Shown in pieces: positions 1 through 6,520 of a stretch of DNA of 6,520 bases. Position numbers and translations under genes: made by a program. The notes beneath the pieces were generated by a model. It made no database searches. It saw only the letters and a program-made list of their open reading frames with translations, and was not told the origin of the DNA. Source of the DNA: Lutibacter sp. (GTDB taxonomy: Bacteria; Bacteroidota; Bacteroidia; Flavobacteriales; Flavobacteriaceae); contig NVVE01000007.1 in NCBI GenBank assembly GCA_002733285.1, forward strand, positions 49,567-56,086, written 5' to 3'. How positions within the stretch are numbered: position 1 is the first letter of the stretch; every line of letters starts with the position of its first letter.

Positions 1-1
1 T

Positions 2-799
2 TTCCAACCCTTAACAGATCAATTTGGAAAAACTTCGTTTTTTGTTCCTTATAACACCCTATTATTTAAAAAAATAGGAGCTATTGATACTGAACAACCT
101 TTATTAGCTACTTTTGAAAATAATCTCCATAGGGGAGCGGTTTTATTTGGTGAAAATATGTGGAGTTGGCGTATGGCAAGTCATAAAAAAAATAAATCTT
201 TTGAATCTTTTGATGGATTTATGTCGAATTTAATACAGTATTTATCTTCTGCCAACAGAAAGAAACGATTTAATATTTCTGTCAAATCATTTTATCATGC
301 GAATGAAAGAATAAAATTTTCTGCAAGTTATTTAGATAAGAATTTCAATTTTGATAACCGAGCTAAATTATGGTTAACGATTTCAAATTCAGAAAACAGT
401 TTCTCTAAAAAAATTCCATTTGCAATATCTGGAGCGAGGTATATAGCTGAATTGTCAAATATTCCACATGACGATTATAACTATGCTGTTTCTATAGAAA
501 ATAATAATGAAATAGCTTTAGGAAATTTTAAAGTATTGCCATTTGAAGTAGAGCAGCAATTTGCAACAGCTAATAAGCATGCGCTTGAGTTATTAGCTGC
601 AAAAACTGGGGGAAATACGTATTTCTATACTCAGGAACCTAAATTAGTAGAAGATTTGAAAAATGATACTAGATTTAAAAGTATTCAGAAAATAAACTAT
701 ATTAAAACACCATTGATAAATTGGAAGTGGATTTTAGGAATAATTATACTTTTATTTAGCGTTGAATGGTTTACCCGAAAATATTTTGGGGAGATTTAA
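2..799 (+). CDS. vWA-domain-type membrane protein, C-terminal part (5' truncated)
   Basis: The frame is open from the first bases of the window, so the ATG at 158 is an internal Met and not the start; 265 residues are visible. The stretch around 149-175 reads LFGENMWSWRMAS, followed by a FDGFMSNLIQYLSS segment. This matches a Bacteroidota family of roughly 680-residue proteins that I recall as having N-terminal membrane segments, a von Willebrand A domain and a glutamine-amidotransferase-like domain. What is visible would be the end of that last domain, then a beta-rich Ig-like region (about visible residues 85-180). A single membrane helix (about 241-257, WILGIIILLFSVEW) sits near the C-terminus, followed by the basic tail TRKYFGEI; the EWF-x-RKY ending is typical of the family. 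The molecular function is unknown. The gene is probably unrelated to the efflux operon downstream, since a promoter-like region separates them. The vWA domain itself is outside the window, so the family name rests on memory of C-terminal similarity. Confidence 0.72.
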   Translation, partial: FQPLTDQFGKTSFFVPYNTLLFKKIGAIDTEQPLLATFENNLHRGAVLFGENMWSWRMASHKKNKSFESFDGFMSNLIQYLSSANRKKRFNISVKSFYHANERIKFSASYLDKNFNFDNRAKLWLTISNSENSFSKKIPFAISGARYIAELSNIPHDDYNYAVSIENNNEIALGNFKVLPFEVEQQFATANKHALELLAAKTGGNTYFYTQEPKLVEDLKNDTRFKSIQKINYIKTPLINWKWILGIIILLFSVEWFTRKYFGEI

Positions 800-809
800 A
801 ATCTATTAA

Positions 810-830
810 AAATGCAACACTAGTGCATTT
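810..830. promoter_or_regulatory. Inverted repeat, candidate operator upstream of the efflux operon
   Basis: The arms AAATGCA (810-816) and TGCATTT (824-830) form a perfect 7-bp dyad around a 7-base centre, with CACTAGTG (818-825) as an overlapping perfect palindrome. The dyad ends 10 bases before the -7 promoter element at 841, so a bound protein would cover the spacer and -33 region, which suits a repressor. The inner 15 bases (813-827) have a 7-1-7 layout like Fur-family boxes, but two inner pairs do not match. It could instead be a weak terminator for the upstream gene, although the stem is AT-rich and no T-run follows. Confidence 0.4.
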
Positions 831-840
831 AATTATTCCT

Positions 841-849
841 TACATTTGC
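841..849 (+). promoter_or_regulatory. Bacteroidota -7 promoter element (TAnnTTTGC)
   Basis: TACATTTGC matches the Bacteroidota sigma-ABfr -7 consensus TAnnTTTG, including the C that often follows. No clear TTTG/TTG -33 element lies 17-23 bases upstream; that region is occupied by the dyad at 810-830, which may mean the promoter needs an activator or is weak. Transcription would begin around 851-855, leaving a leader of only a few bases before the ATG at 858. It probably drives the His-rich gene and the efflux genes behind it. Confidence 0.45.
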
Positions 850-857
850 TTCAGTTT

Positions 858-1235
858 ATGAAACTAGCTTCAATCATATTGTCCTGTACCATTTTAATTC
901 AAAGTTTTAATTTTGATATAAGTGATATTCAAAAGATTTCAAATCTTATGGAACATTTAGATTGTCACTTTGAAGATGGTGATACGATTGATGATTTTAT
1001 CGCAATTCATTACAGCGGAGACGAGAATGCACCAAAAACTGAACATGAAAAACATCAAGAACTGCCTTTTAAGCATCAACATCTTGATGCACATTCTCAA
1101 CTAGTGTTTATAGTTTCTGCAAATGAATTTTTTGGTTATTATCAAGAATCTTTTTTAGTAAATACAAAATTCACATACAAAGAACCATCTACAAGTTTAG
1201 TTATCAATAAATTTTTCCAGCCTCCTAGAGTTTAA
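858..1235 (+). CDS. Small exported His-rich protein next to metal efflux genes (uncharacterised)
   Basis: This encodes 125 residues from ATG 858. An in-frame TTG at 846 would add four residues, but it lies inside the -7 promoter element, so ATG 858 is preferred. Residues 1-19 are a lysine followed by a hydrophobic run (LASIILSCTILIQSF), a signal peptide or N-terminal anchor, so the protein should face the periplasm. The body holds nine His and one further Cys: H33, C36, H37, H51, H63, H66, H73, H75 and H79, with HLDCH, HEKH and FKHQHLDAH clusters that look like transition-metal ligands. The C-terminus FFQPPRV is a conserved ending of a small Bacteroidota family I recall just upstream of CzcA/CusA-type pumps. 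No function is established; a periplasmic metal sensor, chaperone or buffer is inferred from the histidines and the position. It lies 81 bases before the RND gene and probably shares its transcript. Confidence 0.75.
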   Translation: MKLASIILSCTILIQSFNFDISDIQKISNLMEHLDCHFEDGDTIDDFIAIHYSGDENAPKTEHEKHQELPFKHQHLDAHSQLVFIVSANEFFGYYQESFLVNTKFTYKEPSTSLVINKFFQPPRV

Positions 1236-1253
1236 GTTTTATATCCGTTTTGA

Positions 1254-1280
1254 ACACCTTTTTTAGAATGAAATAGGTGT
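1254..1280. repeat. Short inverted repeat between the His-rich gene and the RND gene
   Basis: ACACCT (1254-1259) and AGGTGT (1275-1280) are perfect 6-base arms around a 15-base loop in the 81-base gap. A (TA)6 run (1284-1295) follows. With so long a loop and so short a stem the hairpin is weak. It could be a partial terminator or mRNA-processing site that tunes expression between the two genes, a regulator site, or chance. No clear -7 promoter element is visible in this gap. Confidence 0.2.
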
Positions 1281-1316
1281 AACTATATATATATAATAAC
1301 TTAAATTTATTTAGAA

Positions 1317-4300
1317 ATGATAGATAAAATTATTCGTTTTTCTATTCAAAACAAATTCATTATAGGTCTGCTTATTCTTATACTTATTGGTGCTGGAACC
1401 TATTCAATGATGACCGTAAAATTGGGATCTGTTCCTGATATTACTAATAACCAAGTACAAGTAATTACAGTTGCTCCAAATTTAGGAACCGAAGATATAG
1501 AACAATTTGTAACCTATCCAATTGAATTGGCCGTTGCTAATTTGCCAAGTGTAGTTGAGCTACGTTCCGTTTCTCGTTTTGGACTTTCTGTAGTCACGAT
1601 TGTTTTTAGAGACGATATGGGGACTTACTTGCCAAGGCAGCTTGTTCAAGAAAAATTAGCAGATATAAAAGAAAATATACCTAAGGGTTTTGGAAAACCT
1701 TTTATGGCTCCAATTGCTACTGGGTTGGGTGAAATTTACCAATATTCTCTCGTTCCAAAAAAAGGCTATGAAGACAACTATTCACCAACTGAATTACGTA
1801 CCATTCAAGATTGGATTGTAAAACGACAAATGGCATTAATCCCAGGAGTCGTAGAGATTAATTCTTTTGGAGGAAATGTGAAGCAATATGAAATTGCTTT
1901 AAATCCGAACAGATTAAAGAGCATGGGGATTAGTATAAATGAAATTTTAGAAGCGCTTGAAAACAACAATTCAAATACAGGGGGAGCCTATATAGAAAGA
2001 AATCATCAAGCAAATTTCATTAGAGGAGAAGGATTGGCTAGAACATTGGGAGATATTGAAAATATTGTAATCAAAAATAATTACAATACACCTATTTTAA
2101 TTAAAGATGTGGCAGATGCGGTTCGCTTTGGTAAAGCGGTACGATTTGGTGCTTTTACTGAAGATGGTCAAGAATCTGTTGGAGGACAAGTATTAATGTT
2201 AAAAGGAGAAAACCCTAATGAAGTCATAAAAAAAGTTAAAAAGCGTATTGAAAATATTCAAAAATCATTACCTGAAGGAATCGAAATAAAACCATTTTTA
2301 GATAGAAGTGATTTAATATCAAGGACCACAAGTACAGTTTCAAAAAACTTAATTGAAGGAGCCCTAATAGTCGTATTTGTTTTAGTACTATTGCTCGGAA
2401 GTTTACGTGGTGGTTTGCTTACGGCTTCAATTATTCCACTCTCGCTTTTGTTTGCTTTTATATTAATGAAAGCAACAGGTGTCTGGGCAAATTTAATGTC
2501 ATTAGGAGCCATTGATTTTGGGATTATTGTTGACGGAGCCGTAATTATTGTTGAAGGAACCGTGTATCATATTGAACAACGAATAAAAAAGAATAAAAAT
2601 GATTTTTCTGCTGAGGAAATGGATGAGCTTGCCTATAAATCCAGCAGTATGATGATGAATTCTGCCTTCTTTGGGCAATTAATTATACTTATTGTATTTA
2701 CTCCTATTTTATTTTTAACTGGTGTAGAAGGAAAAATGTTTCGTCCAATGGCATTTACTTTTGGTTATGCAGTTTTAGGAGCATTATTACTTTGTTTAAC
2801 CTATGTACCTGTTATGGCTTCACTTTTTATGAAGCCTACTTCAGAAAGAAAGGGAAATTGGTTTGTACATTTTGAATCTTGGCTTTCCAAAATTAGCAAC
2901 AAAATGATGTCAGGTATTTTTAAGATGTATGCACCTTTGGTTAAAAAGGCATTAAAATTTAGAAGGTCTGTGATAATTATTGCTACTCTTATGTTTGTGA
3001 TTGCAGTTGTTGTATTTTCAAGAATGGGTGGTGAATTTATTCCTAAATTAGATGAAGGTGATATTGCTATGCAAATTATTATGAAGCCAGGTAGTTCTTT
3101 AACCGAATCTATTAAAGTTTCAGAAGAAGTTGAACATATTATCAAGGGAAATTTTCCTGAAGTTAAAACAATTGTAGCTAGAATAGGGGTTTCTGAAATA
3201 CCGACAGATCCTATGCCAATGGATATTGCTGATTGCTTTATCATTTTAGAAAAGGATACTGATAAATGGACTTCCGCGAAATCAAAACCTGAATTGGTTA
3301 AAAAAATACGAGACAAATTAAATGTGATTGTTGGTGTAAATTTTATTTTTACACAACCTGTTGAACTCCGTTTTAATGAGTTGCTTACTGGTGTTCGTGA
3401 AGATGTAGCAATAAAATTGTATGGTAATGATTTAACTGTTTTAGCAACTAAAGCTGAAGAAATGGCAAAAATCATTCAAACAGTTCAGGGTGCTGCAGAT
3501 GTACGTGCCGAGGCTACTGATGGACTTCCTCAAATTACTATAATTTATCAAAGAGAAAAATTGGCTAAGTATGGCTTAACCATTGATAAATTAAATAGAT
3601 ATGTAAGCGCTGCGTTTGCTGGAGCAGATGCTGGAACTATATTTGAAGGTGAAAAACGCTTTGATCTGGTAGTTCGTTTTTCTGAAACTTACAGGAAAAG
3701 CATTGATGATCTACGAAATCTATTCGTTGATTTACCAAATTCAGAAACCCAAATTCCGCTCAAAGAATTAGCGAATATCAGTTACAAACCTGGACCAATG
3801 CAAATTTCTCGAGACAATACCTATAGAAGAGTATCTGTGGGTGTAAATGTAAGAGGACGTGATGTAGAGTCTATGGTTGAAGAAGTACAACAAAAATTAG
3901 AAGCCGACTTAGATTTACCTGATGGTTATTTTATCGAATATGGTGGCTCTTTTGAAAATTTAAAAAGAGCTAAAGAACGTTTATCTATTGTTGTACCAAT
4001 TGCGTTATTTTTAATTTTTATACTTCTTTATTTTGCTTTAAACTCTGTTTCACAAGCCACAATGATATACATGGCAGTGCCATTGTCAGCAATTGGTGGA
4101 ATTTATAGTTTATCTTTTAGAGGGATGCCATTTAGCATCTCGGCTGGTGTAGGTTTTGTTGTGTTATTTGGTGTTGCTGTTCTAAATGGTCTCGTTTTGG
4201 TGAGTAGATTTAATAGTTTAAAGTTGGAAGGCAAAACAGATTTGACACAGCGAATTTTAATAGCTACTAAAGAGCGTTTGCGTCCAATTTTACTTACAGC

Positions 4301-5708
4301 AGTTGCGGCAATTATGGGGTTTGTGCCAATGGCAATTTCAGCTTCAGCTGGTGCCGAAGTTCAAAGACCTTTAGCTACAGTTGTAATTGGGGGGTTAATT
4401 TCATCAACACTTTTAACACTGTTGGTTATTCCAGTATTGTATTATATCGTTGAAAGTCGTTCTAAAAAAATAAAAACGATGAAAATAAGTAAAATAAATA
4501 CATCAATGGCTACATTTTTTATCATTGGGTTTACTTATTTTGTTGGAAATGTTTCGGCAATAGCCCAAGAAAATAATCAGATCTTAAGCTTAGAGGAAGT
4601 AATTACAATTGCTTTTGAGAACAATCCAACGATAAAGGCTGCAAATTTGGAAATTGAGAAGCAACAGCGTTTAAAAAAATCGGTATTTGATATTGATAAA
4701 ACAGCTATAACTTATTCAAGAGGCGAACTAAATGGGGTTCAAAGCGATTATGAATGGAATGTTTCTCAAGATTTTAAATTCCCTACAGTGTATGGAACAC
4801 AGCTGAAATTGCAAAAAGAGAAGATTGTATTAAGTCAAGTGACTTTAATGCTTCAAAAAAATAATTTGGAACGTAATGTTAAGGCTTTGTATATGGGGTT
4901 ATTGTATACTAAAAATAAGCTCAAATTGATTTCAAAGCTAGAAAAGGAGTTTGACAATTTTGCCGTTATTGCTCATAAGAGGTTTGAAATCGGAGATACA
5001 AATTTAATTGAGAAAATGGCCGCTGAAGCTAAACTTGAAGAGGTTAGATTGCAAAAAACTGAAATATATTTGGATGTAGAAAATTTAAGAAAGCAACTTC
5101 AATTGCTACTTAACTTTGAAGATTCAATAACGATTTCAAATGAAGAGTTAAATAAACTACCTTTTGAGAGGATTGAAAAATTAGGGAATGATATCCCAAA
5201 TTTAAGAGTGAAAAAGCAAGTAGTAACTATCTCAGAAAGAGAGTACAACGTTGAAAAATCTAACTATTTACCAGATTTAACAGCGGGTTACTTTAATCAA
5301 CAAATAGAAGGTGTAAAAAATTTTACAGGTTTTCAATTAGGTGTTAAAATTCCCATATTTTTTTGGTCTCAAAAAGGAAAGACACAAGCTGCTAAAAAAA
5401 ATAATGAAATTGCTCAAATGAATTTTGAGCAGTCCAAATTAGATTTGAAGTCGATTTTTCAAACCAATCTTTCGGAATTTACAAAACATGAAGCTTCTCT
5501 TTTGTATTATGAAACTAGAGGTTTACAATTAGCAGATACTTTATACTTTTCTGCTAACAAAGCATATAAAGAAGGTGAAATTGGTTATGTAGAGTACATC
5601 ACAACTCTAGAACAAGCGGTGCAAATTAAAAGAAGCTATTTAGATAGACTTAATTTGTACAATCAAACAATTATTAAAATTAACTATTTAATAGGAAAAC
5701 ATAATTAG
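1317..5708 (+). CDS. CzcA/CusA-type heavy-metal RND pump fused to a TolC-like outer-membrane channel
   Basis: This 1463-residue protein has two complete halves. Residues 1 to about 1050 are an HME-RND proton/metal antiporter of the inner membrane. TM1 is at 13-33. A first periplasmic porter loop follows (about 35-340), then TM2-TM6 (about 345-505), TM7 (about 550-569), a second porter loop (about 570-885) and TM8-TM12 (about 889-1045). TM4 carries the proton-relay motif DFGIIVDGAVIIVEG with D400, D406 and E413, the CzcA-type pattern for divalent cations. By hand alignment the E. coli CusA Met triad (M573, M623, M672) falls on Q586, I637 and E688, which argues against Cu(I)/Ag(I). After a cytoplasmic basic stretch, M1055 begins a signal-like segment (KISK, a hydrophobic run, then AIA before Q1084). 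It leads into a TolC-family domain (about 1085-1463) with two OEP repeats, including QDFKFPTVYG and the late GEIGYVEYI motif. The length of about 1450 fits fused versions known in Bacteroidota, so this is not a frameshift artefact. The adaptor gene follows after 3 bases. Bacteroidota entries of this type are usually named CusA/CzcA family. Confidence 0.93.
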   Translation: MIDKIIRFSIQNKFIIGLLILILIGAGTYSMMTVKLGSVPDITNNQVQVITVAPNLGTEDIEQFVTYPIELAVANLPSVVELRSVSRFGLSVVTIVFRDDMGTYLPRQLVQEKLADIKENIPKGFGKPFMAPIATGLGEIYQYSLVPKKGYEDNYSPTELRTIQDWIVKRQMALIPGVVEINSFGGNVKQYEIALNPNRLKSMGISINEILEALENNNSNTGGAYIERNHQANFIRGEGLARTLGDIENIVIKNNYNTPILIKDVADAVRFGKAVRFGAFTEDGQESVGGQVLMLKGENPNEVIKKVKKRIENIQKSLPEGIEIKPFLDRSDLISRTTSTVSKNLIEGALIVVFVLVLLLGSLRGGLLTASIIPLSLLFAFILMKATGVWANLMSLGAIDFGIIVDGAVIIVEGTVYHIEQRIKKNKNDFSAEEMDELAYKSSSMMMNSAFFGQLIILIVFTPILFLTGVEGKMFRPMAFTFGYAVLGALLLCLTYVPVMASLFMKPTSERKGNWFVHFESWLSKISNKMMSGIFKMYAPLVKKALKFRRSVIIIATLMFVIAVVVFSRMGGEFIPKLDEGDIAMQIIMKPGSSLTESIKVSEEVEHIIKGNFPEVKTIVARIGVSEIPTDPMPMDIADCFIILEKDTDKWTSAKSKPELVKKIRDKLNVIVGVNFIFTQPVELRFNELLTGVREDVAIKLYGNDLTVLATKAEEMAKIIQTVQGAADVRAEATDGLPQITIIYQREKLAKYGLTIDKLNRYVSAAFAGADAGTIFEGEKRFDLVVRFSETYRKSIDDLRNLFVDLPNSETQIPLKELANISYKPGPMQISRDNTYRRVSVGVNVRGRDVESMVEEVQQKLEADLDLPDGYFIEYGGSFENLKRAKERLSIVVPIALFLIFILLYFALNSVSQATMIYMAVPLSAIGGIYSLSFRGMPFSISAGVGFVVLFGVAVLNGLVLVSRFNSLKLEGKTDLTQRILIATKERLRPILLTAVAAIMGFVPMAISASAGAEVQRPLATVVIGGLISSTLLTLLVIPVLYYIVESRSKKIKTMKISKINTSMATFFIIGFTYFVGNVSAIAQENNQILSLEEVITIAFENNPTIKAANLEIEKQQRLKKSVFDIDKTAITYSRGELNGVQSDYEWNVSQDFKFPTVYGTQLKLQKEKIVLSQVTLMLQKNNLERNVKALYMGLLYTKNKLKLISKLEKEFDNFAVIAHKRFEIGDTNLIEKMAAEAKLEEVRLQKTEIYLDVENLRKQLQLLLNFEDSITISNEELNKLPFERIEKLGNDIPNLRVKKQVVTISEREYNVEKSNYLPDLTAGYFNQQIEGVKNFTGFQLGVKIPIFFWSQKGKTQAAKKNNEIAQMNFEQSKLDLKSIFQTNLSEFTKHEASLLYYETRGLQLADTLYFSANKAYKEGEIGYVEYITTLEQAVQIKRSYLDRLNLYNQTIIKINYLIGKHN
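4479..4568 (+). other. Internal signal-peptide-like segment joining the RND and TolC domains
   Basis: Within the fused gene, ATG 4479 (M1055) opens a segment built like a Sec signal peptide. It has a basic n-region (MKISKINTS, preceded by SRSKKIKT), a hydrophobic core (about 1064-1078, ATFFIIGFTYFVGNV) and an SAIA stretch with small residues at -3 and -1 before Q1084. TM12 of an RND pump ends in the cytoplasm, so this helix would cross outward and place the TolC domain in the periplasm. It may be cleaved by signal peptidase I to release a separate channel protein. There is no Cys at the site, so CusC-like lipidation is not expected. Confidence 0.6.
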
Positions 5709-5711
5709 AAG

Positions 5712-6520
5712 ATGAAAAATATATTAAAAATAAGTATTTTTTTTTTACTTCTTATCGCTTTGATAAGTTGTGAAGAAAATAAGCAACAAAGAAATAATCA
5801 CAAAAATTCGATTAGAAAAAGTGAAGAACTTCATACTAAAGATAATAATAACGAAGAGGAGAGCTCTACCATGGTTACATTGAAGTTAAATCAACTAAAT
5901 GTAATGAATATAGAACTCGGTATAGTTAGTCAGGTAAATTTAGGATCTACATTAAAAGTAAATGGACAATTAGAATTGCCTCCTCAAAAAAAGGCAAGCG
6001 TGAGCACTATATTAGGAGGTAGATTACAAAGTATATCTGTAATAGAAGGTGATTATGTTAAAAAAGGTCAGGTAGTTGCATATTTGAACAATCCTGAAAT
6101 TATTAAAATGCAACGTGATTATCTTTCTGTAAAAAGTAGTTTTACTTTTTTAGAAAATGAATACCAGCGAAAAAAAATATTGTTGAATGACGGAATTACT
6201 TCTGTGAAGTCATTTCAACAAACGGAAGCTGACTATTACGAATCAAAATCGAGTTTGAGCGCTTCTAAATCTACATTGCAGTTAATGGGTTTAAACATAG
6301 CCACAATTGAAAAGGGTATTATAGTTTCATCAATTCCTATAATTGCACCTATAAAAGGATATGTTCAAAATATTGAAATTAATATTGGAAAATATGTATC
6401 ACCAGCAAAAGAAATGTTCGAAATTGTTGATAATGAATTCTTACATTTAGGCTTAAAAGTTTTCGAAAAAGATATAGATAAAGCAAAAGTTGGACAAATT
6501 ATAACATTTTCACTTACAAC
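5712..6520 (+). CDS. Periplasmic adaptor lipoprotein of the RND metal efflux system (CusB/CzcB type), 3' truncated
   Basis: ATG 5712 lies 3 bases after the stop of the RND-TolC gene, so the two are surely cotranscribed and possibly translationally coupled. The frame is open to the window end (269 full codons). Residues 1-20 are a lipoprotein signal (KNILK, a hydrophobic run, lipobox LISC with Cys20), so the mature protein should be lipid-anchored. Residues 21-55 form a charged Asn/Glu/Lys-rich linker. A membrane-fusion adaptor fold follows: the first half of the barrel-sandwich (lipoyl-like) domain at about 88-128 (GGRLQSISVIEGDYVKKGQ), an alpha-helical hairpin at about 129-190, the second lipoyl half at about 205-240 (IIAPIKGYVQNIEINIGKYV), then the start of the beta-barrel domain (FLHLGLKVFEKDIDKAKVGQ). 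The adaptor links the pump to the outer-membrane channel. The linker lacks a Met cluster like the copper-binding methionines of E. coli CusB, in keeping with a non-copper substrate. The C-terminal domain is outside the window. Confidence 0.92.
   Translation, partial: MKNILKISIFFLLLIALISCEENKQQRNNHKNSIRKSEELHTKDNNNEEESSTMVTLKLNQLNVMNIELGIVSQVNLGSTLKVNGQLELPPQKKASVSTILGGRLQSISVIEGDYVKKGQVVAYLNNPEIIKMQRDYLSVKSSFTFLENEYQRKKILLNDGITSVKSFQQTEADYYESKSSLSASKSTLQLMGLNIATIEKGIIVSSIPIIAPIKGYVQNIEINIGKYVSPAKEMFEIVDNEFLHLGLKVFEKDIDKAKVGQIITFSLT

Noticed and set aside
158..160. ATG 158 as the start of the first gene
   Set aside because: The frame is open back to the window edge and the upstream residues (for example LLATFENN and AVLFGEN) continue the family's pattern, so this is an internal Met of a truncated gene.
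846..857. TTG at 846 as the start of the His-rich protein
   Set aside because: It overlaps the TACATTTGC promoter element, so it would lie upstream of the expected transcript start. ATG 858 directly precedes a normal signal-peptide sequence (MKLASI).
858..890. Lipobox-like ILSC at residues 7-10 of the His-rich protein
   Set aside because: The Cys comes after only nine residues and the hydrophobic core continues beyond it, so it does not look like a signal peptidase II site.
2258..2512. Minus-strand open frame of 84 codons
   Set aside because: It lies wholly opposite the conserved RND coding sequence (porter loop to TM4) and resembles no family; it is an antisense shadow.
2801..3475. Minus-strand open frame of 224 codons
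   Set aside because: It is antisense to the RND TM7/periplasmic loop region, its composition is that of reverse-complemented coding DNA, and it shows no recognisable domain.
4440..4500. Fusion as a sequencing error that merged two genes
   Set aside because: The frame is continuous and both halves are intact. RND-TolC fusions of about this length are familiar in Bacteroidota, so a natural fusion is the simpler reading.

Overview
The window is AT-rich DNA. Codon use, gene families and the one recognisable promoter (a TAnnTTTG -7 element) point to Bacteroidota, most likely class Flavobacteriia. All supported genes lie on the + strand and nearly all the DNA is used. There is no intergenic stretch over 300 bases, and I see no tRNA, rRNA, CRISPR array or insertion sequence.

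Layout. (1) Positions 2-799 are the 3' part of a gene whose start lies before the window. It encodes the C-terminal part of a large membrane-anchored protein of the Bacteroidota vWA-domain type. (2) Positions 800-857 are a short intergenic region with a dyad (AAATGCA-N7-TGCATTT) directly upstream of a perfect -7 promoter element. (3) Positions 858-1235 encode a small exported His-rich protein ending in FFQPPRV, an uncharacterised family I recall beside metal-efflux genes in flavobacteria. (4) Positions 1317-5708 encode one polypeptide of 1463 residues. It joins a complete CzcA/CusA-type heavy-metal RND pump to a complete TolC/CusC-type outer-membrane channel, with an internal signal-peptide-like segment between them. 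(5) Positions 5712-6520 begin a lipoprotein periplasmic adaptor (CusB/CzcB type) that runs off the window end.

Genes 3-5 read as one metal-efflux operon. The small His-rich protein could sense, buffer or hand over metal in the periplasm. The RND domain would use the proton gradient to drive metal out, the adaptor would bridge the two membranes, and the TolC-like part would form the outer-membrane exit duct. The TM4 motif (DFG-x3-DGA-x3-VE) and the apparent lack of the CusA methionine triad favour divalent cations (Co/Zn/Cd/Ni type) over Cu(I)/Ag(I), but substrate cannot be settled from sequence alone. The points most worth a second look are the RND-TolC fusion with its possible internal signal-peptidase site, the uncharacterised His-rich protein, and the dyad/promoter that may be the operon's metal-responsive switch.
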